DNA from: Clostridiaceae bacterium
GTDB lineage: Bacteria > Bacillota > Clostridia > Oscillospirales > Acutalibacteraceae
Assembly: GCA_016285645.1 (NCBI GenBank)
Contig: JAEERC010000030.1
Location: 1-64,000 of the forward strand
Length of the DNA: 64,000 bases
Reading direction: 5' to 3'
The notes under the pieces are model-generated. The model did not search any database and was not told the origin of the DNA. It saw only the letters and a program-made list of their open reading frames with translations. Numbering within the stretch: the stretch's first letter is position 1; each line of letters begins with the position of its first letter. A program made the position numbers and the translations under genes. Positions 49,409-60,622 of the stretch are shown here, piece after piece.

Positions 49409-51844
49409 TTATCTGATCTCGCTTATATGCCAAATATTCCGCGCGTATTCGTGAATACTGCGGTCGGATGAGAAGAAGCCCGCGCCCGCTATGTTGGCGA
49501 GTGATTTCTTCGTCCATTCGTCACGGTTCTTGTATTCCGCCATAATCGCCTTGTAGGTGATGAAATAGGATTCAAAGTCCGCAAGGCACATATACGGGTC
49601 GGCAACGCCGTGAGCGTTTGTAAGGTAGTTGAATATTGTTGAGAAGTCGTTGCCCGCCCAGCAACCGTTGAGTGAGTCAACTGTGGCTCTGAGTTCGGGG
49701 TTCGCGATATAGTATGAAAGCGAGTTGTAGCCCTGCTTCCAGATTTCGTCAACCTCGGAAGCGGTGAGACCGAAGATGAAGATGTTGTCGTCGCCGACCG
49801 CCTGCTTCATCTCAACATTCGCGCCGTCGAGAGTGCCGAGGGTGAGGGCGCCGTTTATCATAAACTTCATGCAGCCCGTGCCGCTCGCCTCTTTGCCCGC
49901 GAGTGAAATCTGCTCGCTTATGTCGGAGGCGGGCATAAGAATCTCGGCTGTGCTTACATTGTAATCCTCAACATAAACAACCTTGAGAATCTTGCTGATA
50001 ACCGGGTCCTCCTCAATCTCCTTGCCTACGCTCCAGATGAGTTTGATGATATCCTTCGCGAGGTAGTAGCCGGGCGCCGCCTTGCCGCCGAAAATAAATG
50101 TGACGGGAGTTACAGGCGCGTTCGGATTCTCGCGCAGGATGTTGTAAAGAGTGATTATTTTGAGAACATTGAGAAGCTGGCGCTTGTATTCGTGAATGCG
50201 CTTAACCTGCACATCGAAAACGGAGTGCGTGTCAAGGGCTATGCCGGTCTGCTCAAAATATTTTTCGGCAAAGCGTTGCTTGTTTTCGTGCTTTATTCTG
50301 CGCAGTTCGTCAATAACAGCCGGGTCATCCTTGAATTTAAGGAACTCGGAGAGCTGAAGCGAATCCTTGCGGTAGCCCGTGCCGATTGAGTCGTCAAGAA
50401 GTTTCGCGAGCTGCGGGTTCGAGTAGCACAGCCAGCGCCTGTGAGCGATACCGTTTGTTACATTTGTGAACTTGTTGGGCATCGCCTTGTAGTAGTCGTG
50501 GAAAACCGTCTGCTTGAGAATCTCGGAGTGGAGTGCGGAAACGCCGTTAACCGTGTGCGAAGCGGCAACGCTGAGGTTAGCCATACGCACCTGATTGTAG
50601 CCGATTATCGCCATGTTGGAGATTCTGTCCCAGTCGCCGGGGTAGAGATTCCACAGATCCGCGCAGAGGCGGCGGTTGATTTCGCACACTATCATATAGA
50701 TTCTGGGAAGCTGAAGTTTGAACAGGTTCTCGTTCCATTTTTCAAGAGCTTCGGGCAGAACGGTGTGGTTTGTGTAGGAAACGACCTTTGTCACAATATC
50801 CCACGCGTCGTCCCAGGAGTAGGAATAGACATCGAGAAGTATTCTCATAAGCTCGGGGATGACGAGAGCGGGGTGGGTGTCGTTTATATGAATCGCGACC
50901 TTGTCCGCGAAATTCGAGAGCGTGCCGTAGCCCGCGAGGTGGTCGCGGATAATGCTCTGAAGCGAGGCGGAAACAAGGAAATACTGCTGGGTTAAGCGCA
51001 GAAGTTTGCCCTCGTCGTGGTCGTCGGAGGGGTAGAGAACCTTGGAGATAATTTCGGCGTTCGAAGTCTCCTCAATCGCCTTTATGTATTCGCCCTGCGA
51101 GAAAAGACTCATATTGAAATTGGTGGTGTCAACCGCCTTCCACAGACGCAGTACATTTACCGCCTGCGAGTCGGCGCCCGAAATCATCATATCATAGGGA
51201 ACGGCGCGCACCGTGCGGTAGTTTTCGCAGGTGATGTTGCACTTGCCGTTTTCCCAGGTTTCGTTAAGGTCGCCGCCGAGCTGAATGTCAAATGCCTTGT
51301 CGGGGCGCAAAACAAGCCAGCCCTCGCCGCCGCTCATCCAGTTGTCGGGCAGTTCAACCTGGTTGCCGTCGATTATCTTCTGCTTGAAAAGACCGTATTC
51401 ATAGCAGATGGAGAAGCCGTACGCGGGGTAGTCCTGAGATGTGAGTGAATCCATAAAGCAGGCGGCGAGTCTGCCGAGACCGCCGTTGCCGAGACCGGGG
51501 TTCGGCTCCATATCGCAGAGTTTTTCAATATCGAAGCCCCAATCGGCGAGAATCTGCCTGTATTCCTCCATAACGCCTATGTTCATAAGATTGTTGCGAA
51601 GCGAGGGGCCGATGAGGAATTCCATGCAAAGGTAGTAAACCTTCTTTGCCTGCTGCTTTTTGATTTTTTCTCTGTAAACCTGTCTTTTTGCCGCCAGTAT
51701 ATCCTTAACGCTGAGTATGGTCGCGCGGTATATCTGATCGTAAGTTGCCTCTTCGTATGTTATGCCGTAGTAGCGTGAGAGCTTCGACATAAGCATTTTG
51801 CGTATTTCGTCTTTGCTTTTTTTCTTAACCGTGTTTTTTGCCAT
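49409..51844 (-). CDS. glgP: Glycogen phosphorylase
   Basis: The 811-residue product has the family marks: YYLCMEFLIGPSLRNNL, NPGLGNGGLGRLAACFMDS, HINDTHPALVIPELMR, VKRIHEYKRQLLN and the pyridoxal-phosphate region EASGTGCMKFMINGALTLGTLDGANVE (given here in overlapping family terms; Lys is the cofactor site). Cys replaces the usual Asn in GTGNMKF. The enzyme releases glucose 1-phosphate from glycogen. Length is normal. Ribosome site is CGAGG at a long spacing. Confidence 0.96.
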   Translation of the reverse strand: MAKNTVKKKSKDEIRKMLMSKLSRYYGITYEEATYDQIYRATILSVKDILAAKRQVYREKIKKQQAKKVYYLCMEFLIGPSLRNNLMNIGVMEEYRQILADWGFDIEKLCDMEPNPGLGNGGLGRLAACFMDSLTSQDYPAYGFSICYEYGLFKQKIIDGNQVELPDNWMSGGEGWLVLRPDKAFDIQLGGDLNETWENGKCNITCENYRTVRAVPYDMMISGADSQAVNVLRLWKAVDTTNFNMSLFSQGEYIKAIEETSNAEIISKVLYPSDDHDEGKLLRLTQQYFLVSASLQSIIRDHLAGYGTLSNFADKVAIHINDTHPALVIPELMRILLDVYSYSWDDAWDIVTKVVSYTNHTVLPEALEKWNENLFKLQLPRIYMIVCEINRRLCADLWNLYPGDWDRISNMAIIGYNQVRMANLSVAASHTVNGVSALHSEILKQTVFHDYYKAMPNKFTNVTNGIAHRRWLCYSNPQLAKLLDDSIGTGYRKDSLQLSEFLKFKDDPAVIDELRRIKHENKQRFAEKYFEQTGIALDTHSVFDVQVKRIHEYKRQLLNVLKIITLYNILRENPNAPVTPVTFIFGGKAAPGYYLAKDIIKLIWSVGKEIEEDPVISKILKVVYVEDYNVSTAEILMPASDISEQISLAGKEASGTGCMKFMINGALTLGTLDGANVEMKQAVGDDNIFIFGLTASEVDEIWKQGYNSLSYYIANPELRATVDSLNGCWAGNDFSTIFNYLTNAHGVADPYMCLADFESYFITYKAIMAEYKNRDEWTKKSLANIAGAGFFSSDRSIHEYARNIWHISEIR

Positions 51845-51865
51845 TTTTTAAATAAACCTCGTGAT

Positions 51866-53302
51866 TCAATAATTTGCTATTTCGTTGTAAAGATCAATGT
51901 ATCTCTCGGCGGACGCCTTCCAGGAGAAGTCAACCGCCATAACATTTTTAACAAGCGCCTTCCACGCCGTTTTGTCATAATAAAGACCTATAGCGTCCTT
52001 AATAACGCCCATCATCTCGTGCGCGTTGTAGTTGGCGAAACTGAAGCCGTTGCCCGTGCCGTCAAACTTGTTGTAGGCGCGTATTGTGTCAAACAGACCG
52101 CCCGTTTCGCGCACTACGGGAACGGTGCCGTAGCGGGAGGCAATCATCTGCGAAAGTCCGCAGGGCTCGCTCTGTGAGGGCATAAGGAAAATGTCGCTGC
52201 CCGCGTAAATCTTTTTGGAGAGCGCCTTGTCATACTTGAGAATAACCGAAACCCTGCCGGGGTGGCGGGCGGCGAGACCGCAGAAATAATCCTCAAATTC
52301 CTTTTCGCCCGTGCCGAGCAGAACAAAGTTCACATCGCTCGTGCATATAATCTCCTCGAGCACTCTCGAAACAAGGTCAAAGCCCTTGTGAGCGGCAAGC
52401 CGCGATACCATTGAGATAATCGGCATATCCGCGCTGTAGAAACCGCAGATTTCGCACAGTTCCTTCTTGCAGGCTTCCTTGCCCGCCATCTTTGAGGAGG
52501 TGAAATTCTTCGCTATTTCCGTGTCGGTTTTCGGGTTGTAGTAATCGACATCTATGCCGTTTGTTATGCCCGTCATTTTCCACGCGTTCTCACGCAGAAT
52601 GGGACCGAGACCGCTTGCGAAATAGTCATCCATAAGTTCCTGCGAATATTTAAGACTTACCGTGCTGATTTTATCCGAGCAGCAGATTGCGCCCTTGAGC
52701 AGGTTTATGCAGCCGTCATATTCCACAACATCCCTGTCCCAGAAGCCGAGTTCAAATACATCGCCCAGAATCTCAAAGCCGTATTTGCCCTGATAGGCGA
52801 TGTTGTGAATCGTGAAAAGCACCCTGATTTTATTGTACTCGTCAAGATGCGCGAACTTGCGCTTGAGGTAGATAACCGCGGGTGCGCTCTGCCAGTCGTT
52901 AGCGTGCATGATGTCGGGGTAGAAATCCATCACGCGCATAAGCTCCATAACGGCTTTGCCGAAATAGGCGAAGCGCTCGCCGTCGTCGTAACTGCCGTAG
53001 AGAGAGCCGCGCTTGAAATAGTATTCATTGTCGATGAAATAATATGTCACGCCGTCTTTTTCATACGAAAAAATGCCGCAGTACTGGTTGCGCCAGGAGA
53101 GCTGAACTCTTGTGTCGGTTATGAATTTAAGCCCGTCGCCGTAATTCTCTTTGATGCCCGCGTACAGAGGCAGCACAACTCTTACGTCCCAGCCCTTGCC
53201 GGCGGCTTTTTTAACCGCGCCCGGCAGCGAGCCCGCAACGTCGGCAAGTCCGCCCGTGGAGGCAAACGGCAAAGCTTCCGATGCAACAAAAAGTATTTTC
53301 AT
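51866..53302 (-). CDS. glgA: Glycogen synthase
   Basis: The 478-residue protein (start at MKILFVASEALPF, AAAGGATAAAGAAA upstream) has the GT5 loop PFASTGGLADVAGSLPG that binds ADP-glucose, HANDWQSA, FTIHNIAYQG and the C-terminal SRLAAHKGFDLV and MPSQSEPCGLSQMIASRYGT. It adds glucose from ADP-glucose to alpha-1,4 chains. A 12-residue longer frame exists but lacks a ribosome site. Confidence 0.96.
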   Translation of the reverse strand: MKILFVASEALPFASTGGLADVAGSLPGAVKKAAGKGWDVRVVLPLYAGIKENYGDGLKFITDTRVQLSWRNQYCGIFSYEKDGVTYYFIDNEYYFKRGSLYGSYDDGERFAYFGKAVMELMRVMDFYPDIMHANDWQSAPAVIYLKRKFAHLDEYNKIRVLFTIHNIAYQGKYGFEILGDVFELGFWDRDVVEYDGCINLLKGAICCSDKISTVSLKYSQELMDDYFASGLGPILRENAWKMTGITNGIDVDYYNPKTDTEIAKNFTSSKMAGKEACKKELCEICGFYSADMPIISMVSRLAAHKGFDLVSRVLEEIICTSDVNFVLLGTGEKEFEDYFCGLAARHPGRVSVILKYDKALSKKIYAGSDIFLMPSQSEPCGLSQMIASRYGTVPVVRETGGLFDTIRAYNKFDGTGNGFSFANYNAHEMMGVIKDAIGLYYDKTAWKALVKNVMAVDFSWKASAERYIDLYNEIANY

Positions 53303-53413
53303 TTTCTTTATCCTTTCTGTGAAAATATAAAACGGCATTCCTTTGTGAGAAACGCTCTTTTATATTCTCACCGCATCCCCGGAAAAACCGGGGATGCGGA
53401 AAAAGACAGGGTG

Positions 53414-54553
53414 TCAGATCATCTTGCCCTTTACGATGTAATAGGGGGCTTCCTCCGCGCCGGAGAGAACTCTGCCGTCGCGTATAACGGTGTTTTTGTC
53501 GGATATTACGCAGTTCAAGGAGGCGTTGCTTCCTACAATGGTGTCCTGCATAAGAATCGAGTTCTTTACAACCGCGCCCTTGCCGACCTTGACTCCTCTG
53601 AAAAGAATCGAGTTTTCGACCGTGCCGTGGATGTCGCAGCCGTCGGCGATGAGCGAATCGTTGACCTTTGAATTCGCGGCGTAGTATGTGGGAACGGAAT
53701 TGCGCACCTTTGTATAAACGGGGCGGTTGCGCACATTGAAAAGCTGATCCCTTACCTCGGGGCTGCTTATGAGTTTCATACTCATCTCAAAATAATCCGC
53801 AAGCGAGGAGATAACGCCGAAAATGCCGTCATATCTGTAAACGCGGAAATTGTCGTGCGAGAAGTTCTTGGCGATTATATCCCTGTTGAGCGAGGTGTAG
53901 TTGTGGGCTATGGCGTCAAGCACCGCCTGCTGAAGATAACCGGTTTTGGCAACAATTATGTTGAGGCATATATCCGCCTCGCCCTCGAAGTTCTGCGGAT
54001 AGGCGAGAACATCGGTGATTCTGCCGTCCGCGTCGGAATAGTAAATTGTGTTGTTGCGGGCGGTTTCACGGGTCATTTCCATTTTTTTGACGGCGAAGGT
54101 CATATCGGCGTCCTTGCTGATGTGATATTTGAGAATATCGTTTAAGTCGATGTTGCAGATAACGTCGCAGTCCGAAAGGATGATGTAATCCTCCGAAACG
54201 CGGCTGAGTGAGTAATATGTGCTTTTGAGCGCCTCAAGACGGGAGGCGTAGCCCATATGGCCCGAGCTGCCCGCGTACGCGGTGATGTTGGGAGGCAGAA
54301 TCTTTACGCCGCCGCTTCTGCGCGCGAGGTCCCAGTCCTTGCCGCTGCCTATGTGGTCCATAAGCGAGTGGTAGTTGTGCTGGGTAATGACATTGACATT
54401 GTAAATGTCGGAGTTGACCATATTGGAAAGAGCGAAGTCTATGAAACGGTATCTGCATCCGAAGGGAACGGAAGCGATTGTGCGAAGCTTTGTAAGTTCC
54501 GCTATATTGCCGTCATGTATATTTGAAAATATAAAGCCTGCTGCTGATGACAT
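53414..54553 (-). CDS. glgD: ADP-glucose pyrophosphorylase regulatory-type subunit
   Basis: The 379-residue protein follows the GlgC fold: an N-terminal nucleotidyltransferase (FGCRYRFIDFALSNMVNSDI, YIILSDCDVICNIDL) and a C-terminal left-handed beta-helix. It lacks the GGxGxRL motif of GlgC (here the start reads GFIFSNIHDGNIAELTKLR), as is typical of GlgD. In Firmicutes GlgD pairs with GlgC and raises its activity. It lies 21 bases after glgC. Confidence 0.95.
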   Translation of the reverse strand: MSSAAGFIFSNIHDGNIAELTKLRTIASVPFGCRYRFIDFALSNMVNSDIYNVNVITQHNYHSLMDHIGSGKDWDLARRSGGVKILPPNITAYAGSSGHMGYASRLEALKSTYYSLSRVSEDYIILSDCDVICNIDLNDILKYHISKDADMTFAVKKMEMTRETARNNTIYYSDADGRITDVLAYPQNFEGEADICLNIIVAKTGYLQQAVLDAIAHNYTSLNRDIIAKNFSHDNFRVYRYDGIFGVISSLADYFEMSMKLISSPEVRDQLFNVRNRPVYTKVRNSVPTYYAANSKVNDSLIADGCDIHGTVENSILFRGVKVGKGAVVKNSILMQDTIVGSNASLNCVISDKNTVIRDGRVLSGAEEAPYYIVKGKMI

Positions 54554-54574
54554 AATTCTTTTCTCCTCTCCTTA

Positions 54575-55759
<1,185 letters not shown>

Positions 55760-55794
55760 TTTAACACCCCGTTTGAATATATTTTTAATTGAAA

Positions 55795-57765
55795 TTATTT
55801 GTTAATCTGTCTCGGCGCTTTTTTGAGAAGCACGCCGCCCATGGCGGGAAGATCTATTTCTATATATCTCTGCTTTTCCTCACCCGCCATTTCCGTCTGC
55901 GCCCTGAGAGCGCCGGGATTGAGCACATTGCCGCCGCCGAAGCGGTATTCGTCGGTTGAGAATATTTCTTTATACACTCCCGTTTTCGGAACTCTTACCC
56001 TGAAATTCTTTCTTTCAACGGGTGAAAAGTTGATAACCGCGATTATCTCGCTGCCGGAAACATTCTTGCGGCGGTAGGAGATGATGTTTTCGTCGGCGTT
56101 GTCGGCATCAATCCACTCAAAGCCCGCCCAGTCGGTGTCAATTTCCCAAAGTTCGGAGGATGAGAGATAGAGGTTGTTCAACTCGCCCACATAGCGCTGC
56201 ATTTCGGTATGGCGTGGATAGTCGAGCATAAACCACTCAAGCTGATTTTCAAAATCCCACTCGCGGAATTGCGCGAACTCGCAGCCCATGAACATCATCT
56301 TTTTGCCGGGCAGGGTCATCATATAGAGCAGGAACGCCCTCATGCCGGAAAACTTGCTGTCATAGTCGCCGAACATTTTGTCAACCAGCGACTTTTTGCC
56401 GTGAACCACCTCGTCGTGCGACACGGGAAGAATGTAGTTTTCGGAGTAGGCGTACATCATCGGGAAGGTGAGCTTGGAGTGATGGTGCTTTCTGTAAATC
56501 GGGTCGAGCGATACATATTCGAACATATCGTTCGCCCAGCCCATATTCCACTTGAAATTAAAGCCGAGACCGCCCATTGAAACGGGTTTGGTAATCATCG
56601 GCCACGCGGTCGATTCCTCCGCTATCATAAGCACATCGGAGAACTCGCCGAACACAACCGAATTGAGCTTCTGAAAGAAAGCAATCGCCTCGAGATTCTT
56701 GTTCTCGCCGTCCTTGTTGGGTATCCATTCGCCGGGCTCTCTGTCGTAATCGAGGTAGAGCATAGAGGCAACCGCGTCAACCCTCAGGCCGTCAATGTGG
56801 AACTCCCTCAGCCAGTAAAGAGCGTTTGAAATAAGGAAGCACTGCACCTCGTTTCTGCCCACGTCAAAACAGCGTGTACCCCAGCCCTTGTGCTCCATTC
56901 TGTCTTTTCCCTGATATTCATAGAGCGGGGAGCCGTCAAACTCGAAAAGGCCGTGCCTGTCCTTCGGAAAATGCGCGGGAACCCAGTCGAGTATAACGCC
57001 TATGCCGCAGGTGTGCATCTTGTTGACGAAATAGCGGAAATCGTCGGGAGTGCCGAAGCGTGAGGTCGGCGCGTAATATGAACACACCTGATAGCCCCAG
57101 GAGCCGTCAAACGGGTGCTCCATAATCGGCATAAGCTCAACATGGGTGTAGCCCATCTTTTTGACATAGGGGGCAAGCTCGTCCGCTATTTCGCGGTATG
57201 TGAGGTAATGCTCGCCGTCGGCGGTGCACTCGCCGTTCCTCGTTTTCCACGAGGCGAGGTGCATCTCGTAAATGTTCATCGGCGCGCGGTAAAAATATCT
57301 GCTCTTTTCGCTCGCGGGGTCGTCGTCGGGGGAGACCGTCTTTTTGCGGTGCGTAAACCATTTCTTATCTTCCCACGCGAAGCTGTCCTCGCATTTTATG
57401 ATGGAAGCGGTTTTCATAAGAGTTTCGGAATGGAAGGCGTAGGGGTCGCTTTTCTGCCAGGTGGCGCCGTCTTTGCCGGTGACGAGGAATTTATAGAAAG
57501 TGCCTTCGAGATTTCTCTCGCTCTCTATGTTCAGTTCCCAGATGCCGCCGTCCGTGATTCGCTGCATATTCTGAGCGCTCCAGGAGTTGAAGTCGCCCTC
57601 CACGGCAACATTCTGCGCGTTGGGCGCCCAGGTGCGGAATGAATAACAGAAAACGCCGTCCTTCTGAGCGCAGTGGCAGCCGAGATATTTATATGCCTCA
57701 TAATTGGTGCCCTGGTGGAAATAATACTGAGCCCATTCATTTTGATTCTTGTTTTTAGTCGCCAT
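55795..57765 (-). CDS. glgB: 1,4-alpha-glucan branching enzyme
   Basis: The 656-residue protein has a CBM48 domain (about 35-120, [17 protein letters not shown]) and a GH13 barrel. [34 protein letters not shown] (nucleophile Asp), [10 protein letters not shown] (Glu) and [15 protein letters not shown] (third acid) are the GlgB signatures. It forms alpha-1,6 branches in glycogen. It is the first gene of the glg operon, directly downstream of a good promoter. Confidence 0.96.
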   Translation of the reverse strand: MATKNKNQNEWAQYYFHQGTNYEAYKYLGCHCAQKDGVFCYSFRTWAPNAQNVAVEGDFNSWSAQNMQRITDGGIWELNIESERNLEGTFYKFLVTGKDGATWQKSDPYAFHSETLMKTASIIKCEDSFAWEDKKWFTHRKKTVSPDDDPASEKSRYFYRAPMNIYEMHLASWKTRNGECTADGEHYLTYREIADELAPYVKKMGYTHVELMPIMEHPFDGSWGYQVCSYYAPTSRFGTPDDFRYFVNKMHTCGIGVILDWVPAHFPKDRHGLFEFDGSPLYEYQGKDRMEHKGWGTRCFDVGRNEVQCFLISNALYWLREFHIDGLRVDAVASMLYLDYDREPGEWIPNKDGENKNLEAIAFFQKLNSVVFGEFSDVLMIAEESTAWPMITKPVSMGGLGFNFKWNMGWANDMFEYVSLDPIYRKHHHSKLTFPMMYAYSENYILPVSHDEVVHGKKSLVDKMFGDYDSKFSGMRAFLLYMMTLPGKKMMFMGCEFAQFREWDFENQLEWFMLDYPRHTEMQRYVGELNNLYLSSSELWEIDTDWAGFEWIDADNADENIISYRRKNVSGSEIIAVINFSPVERKNFRVRVPKTGVYKEIFSTDEYRFGGGNVLNPGALRAQTEMAGEEKQRYIEIDLPAMGGVLLKKAPRQINK

Positions 57766-57798
57766 ATCGAGCCGCCTTTCCGAAATTCATACATAATA

Positions 57799-57827
57799 AA
57801 TATACTATATTTATAAATAATAGTCAA
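57799..57827 (-). promoter_or_regulatory. Promoter of the glycogen operon
   Basis: On the minus strand TTGACT, a 17-bp spacer and TATATT lie about 35 bases before the glgB start in very AT-rich DNA. No operator or riboswitch was seen. Confidence 0.6.
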
Positions 57828-57939
57828 TTTAAAAATTAATTAAAATAATAAATAAACATTTCCCGATTCCTTTACTTTATTGCAGTATTTTGTTATAATA
57901 AAATAATTAATGAAATCATTTGATATCGGGAGGACGGCA

Positions 57940-58347
57940 ATGAAGAAGAAAACCGTTGTTATCGCCTGCGCTCTCGCGCTCGCGGCGTTTGCCGCTCTTG
58001 CGGGTGCCGTATTCGCGTTTTATCATCTTCCCCCGAAGACCGATCCGGGCTATTCAAAAATCTACACGGCGGACGAAATTCTGTCGGCGGAGGAAGCCGT
58101 AAAGGAAAAATTCAAAGATCTTAATGGCTGCAAGCTTTTCGCGCTCACCTACGCGGGCGATGAAGCAAGCCTTTCGGAGTATGATTACAGTGAGGATTAC
58201 GACCAGGCGATTGTCATAAATTCCGTTTTTCTTTCGCCCTTGTTCGGCGGAGGAGCGTGGAACGCTCACGAAATATACACCTGGCACTTTCTTCTTATGC
58301 GCTCGCAGGGCGGGGAGTGGGAACTGCTCACCTACGGCTACGCTTGA
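57940..58347 (+). CDS. Small exported protein of unknown function
   Basis: The 135-residue protein has a signal or anchor helix (residues 6-30, VIACALALAAFAALAGAVFAF) and an external domain with YTADEILSAEEAVKEKFKDL and HEIYTWHFLLMRSQGGEWEL, the general look of Firmicute proteins of the DUF4829/NTF2-like type. The start follows GGGAGG. The gene runs into the trmN6-like gene 34 bases later. Confidence 0.65.
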   Translation: MKKKTVVIACALALAAFAALAGAVFAFYHLPPKTDPGYSKIYTADEILSAEEAVKEKFKDLNGCKLFALTYAGDEASLSEYDYSEDYDQAIVINSVFLSPLFGGGAWNAHEIYTWHFLLMRSQGGEWELLTYGYA

Positions 58348-58381
58348 TAAAACATAAAATTTTTTAAAGGAGGCGGACGGT

Positions 58382-59128
58382 ACGGAAGAGTTAAGAAAAG
58401 AGTATCTCGGCGGCGGAATAACCGCGTTTATTTCAAAGCGGCACGGCTTCGGCACGGACGCCGTTCTGCTCGCTGATTTTGCCGCTCCCTCCAAAAAATC
58501 CGTCTGCTGCGACCTCGGCACGGGCTGCGGTATAATTCCGCTTCTCTGGTGCAAAAAAGAGGGCGATAAAATAACAGCCGTCGAAATAAGCGCCGAAGCG
58601 TGCGGGCAGGCAGAGCTTGCCGTAGCAGAAAACAAACTCGAAAACCGCCTTACGGTCATAAACTCCGACCTGCGCGATTTGAAGGGTAAAGTTGAGGGCG
58701 GCTCGTTCGATATTGTAACAATGAACCCGCCTTACAAGGCGCAGGGCACGGGGATTGAAAGCGCTTCTGAATCGGACAGAATTGCCCGCCACGGCATAGA
58801 ATGCACTCTGGACGATATGTGCCTCGCCGCCTCAAAACTGCTCAAATATTCGGGAAAACTCTGCGTGTGTCTTCGCCCCGAAAGAACGGCGGAACTGTTT
58901 AAATCAATGCAGAAATATTCCATTGAGCCGAAGCGGCTGAGATATGTGTCGAAATGCCACGGCGCGGCTCCCTGGCTTGTGCTGTGCGAGGGGCGTCTCG
59001 GCGGAAAACCGGGCATGACCGTTGAACCGCAGTTCGCCGTCTATGAGGGGGATGAGTATTCCCCCGCCATGAAGGCGATTTATTCCGATTATCTTTTTGA
59101 AAACAGAGGTGATGAGCTTGAGCGGTAA
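58382..59128 (+). CDS. trmN6: tRNA adenine-N6 methyltransferase, TrmN6-like, with probable ACG start
   Basis: The frame gives a complete 248-residue protein: EELRKEYLGGGITAFISK, HGFGTDAVLLADFA, DLGTGCGIIPLLW (AdoMet site) and the adenine-methylase motif VTMNPPYKAQG (about residue 115). Homologues modify A37 of tRNA1(Val). There is no ATG, GTG or TTG between the AAAGGAGG site and the conserved N-terminus. ACG lies 8 bases after the site and gives the expected start, so I use it. The first TTG (58679) would drop the AdoMet site. It overlaps rsmI by 11 bases. Confidence 0.82.
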   Translation, partial: TEELRKEYLGGGITAFISKRHGFGTDAVLLADFAAPSKKSVCCDLGTGCGIIPLLWCKKEGDKITAVEISAEACGQAELAVAENKLENRLTVINSDLRDLKGKVEGGSFDIVTMNPPYKAQGTGIESASESDRIARHGIECTLDDMCLAASKLLKYSGKLCVCLRPERTAELFKSMQKYSIEPKRLRYVSKCHGAAPWLVLCEGRLGGKPGMTVEPQFAVYEGDEYSPAMKAIYSDYLFENRGDELER

Positions 59129-59960
59129 ACTTTATGTTGTAGGCACGCCGATAGGCAACCTCGGCGATATGTCCCCGCGCGCGCTCGAAACGCTTGAAAA
59201 AGTCGATTTCATCGCCGCCGAGGATACAAGAGTGGCTCTCAAACTCCTCAATCATTTCGATATAAAAAAGCCGCTCGTAAGCTACCACGAGCACAACAGA
59301 TTCGAAAAGGGCGGCGACATAGTCTCGCGCGTTCTTTCGGGCGAAGACTGCGCCGTGGTCACGGACGCGGGTATGCCCGCCATCTCCGACCCCGGTGAGG
59401 ACCTTGTAAAACTCTGCCACGAAAACGGAATAAAAGTCGAGTCCGTGCCGGGACCCTGCGCTTTTTCAACCGCTCTGGCGATTTCGGGAATGCCCGCGGG
59501 CAGATTCACGTTTGAGGGCTTTCTGAGTATGAACAAAACCGCGCGGCGCCGCCATCTTGAAGAGGTCAGGAACGAAACACGCACCATGATTTTTTACGAA
59601 GCGCCGCACAAACTCGCCGCGACTCTCAGAGATTTTTACGATTGCTTCGGCAACCGCAACACAGCCATTGTGCGCGAGCTTACCAAAATTCACGAGGAGG
59701 TCATCCGCACCACTCTCGCCGACGCGGTCGAAAAATACGGCGACGGTTCGCTCAAGGGTGAAATCGTAATAATAATCGAGGGCGCCGAGCCCGTAAGAAC
59801 CGACGATATGACTCTTGAGGAGGCGGTGGAAATCGCTTTGTCTCTCGAGGGGGAGGGCGCTTCAAGAAGCGACGCGGCAAAGCAGGCGGCAAAGCTTTCC
59901 GGTTTCAAAAAGGGAGATATCTATAAACTGATGGGTGAAAAAGGAGAAGACGATGAATAA
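59118..59960 (+). CDS. rsmI: 16S rRNA cytidine-1402 2'-O-methyltransferase
   Basis: The 280-residue protein has KLYVVGTPIGNLGDMSPRAL, AAEDTRVALKLLNHF, SYHEHNR, VTDAGMPAISDPG and PGPCAFSTALAISGMP, all RsmI signatures. It methylates C1402 in the decoding centre. The start codon is TTG, 7 bases after GAGGT, giving MSGKLYVV as in homologues; an ATG six bases earlier is only one base from the ribosome site. Confidence 0.95.
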   Translation: MSGKLYVVGTPIGNLGDMSPRALETLEKVDFIAAEDTRVALKLLNHFDIKKPLVSYHEHNRFEKGGDIVSRVLSGEDCAVVTDAGMPAISDPGEDLVKLCHENGIKVESVPGPCAFSTALAISGMPAGRFTFEGFLSMNKTARRRHLEEVRNETRTMIFYEAPHKLAATLRDFYDCFGNRNTAIVRELTKIHEEVIRTTLADAVEKYGDGSLKGEIVIIIEGAEPVRTDDMTLEEAVEIALSLEGEGASRSDAAKQAAKLSGFKKGDIYKLMGEKGEDDE

Positions 59961-60573
59961 ATTTGTTGAATATTACGCAGAGAGACCCTACCTCGCGGTC
60001 ATACTTATAATGCTCGCGCTTCTGGCGGTTTTCGCCGTTGTAAAGGCGGTAAGGGCTGTGCAGAAACGAAGCAGGGAGGCAAACGAAACCGTGGCGAAAC
60101 TCGAGCGCGATACTGCTCTGAGAAAGGGCTTTGAGGCGCTCACTGCCGAAAAGGCGGAAAACGCCGGAAGCGGAGAGCTCTTCAGGGGTGTCGCCCTCAA
60201 TCTCTGCAGAAAAATAGAAAAATCGGCGGACATCACAAAGGAGTTCGATTCCTTCAGCGAGCCGCAGAAAAACATATACGCCCTCTACTATGTGCTTGAG
60301 GACGGCGGCAAAAAACTCAGCGATTTCTTCAAACAGTACGGCAAACCGCTTACCGTTTACGCCAAAACGGCGGTCGATGCCTTATGCCCTCAGGCGGTAT
60401 CCGCGGTGTTTGACAAAATGTATCTCGCCTGCGATGAGGACGACGAAACAACCTCATACATTCCCTCCGAGATTGAAAAACTGAACGGGGAATACTCAGC
60501 CGCTCTCAACGAAAACGAAATTTTCGGCTCGGCGGCAAAATATATAAAAGAAAACATCGAAGCGTTTATATAA
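59953..60573 (+). CDS. Membrane-anchored helical protein of unknown function
   Basis: The 206-residue protein has one N-terminal membrane helix (about 14-34, YLAVILIMLALLAVFAVV), a short coiled coil (RSREANETVAKLERD) and a helical soluble domain. It overlaps rsmI by 8 bases and has AAAGGAG, so it belongs to that transcript. I do not recognise the family. Confidence 0.75.
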   Translation: MNKFVEYYAERPYLAVILIMLALLAVFAVVKAVRAVQKRSREANETVAKLERDTALRKGFEALTAEKAENAGSGELFRGVALNLCRKIEKSADITKEFDSFSEPQKNIYALYYVLEDGGKKLSDFFKQYGKPLTVYAKTAVDALCPQAVSAVFDKMYLACDEDDETTSYIPSEIEKLNGEYSAALNENEIFGSAAKYIKENIEAFI

Positions 60574-60579
60574 ATCTCT

Positions 60580-60605
60580 GCGGGAATAAACAGTTCCCGC
60601 TTTTT
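60580..60605 (+). terminator. Terminator before the oxidoreductase operon
   Basis: GCGGGAA pairs with TTCCCGC around a 7-nt loop, then five T. It separates the rsmI transcript from the next gene, whose ribosome site lies 6 bases further on, so partial read-through is possible. Confidence 0.65.
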
Positions 60606-60622
60606 CTTAACGGGGTGATTAT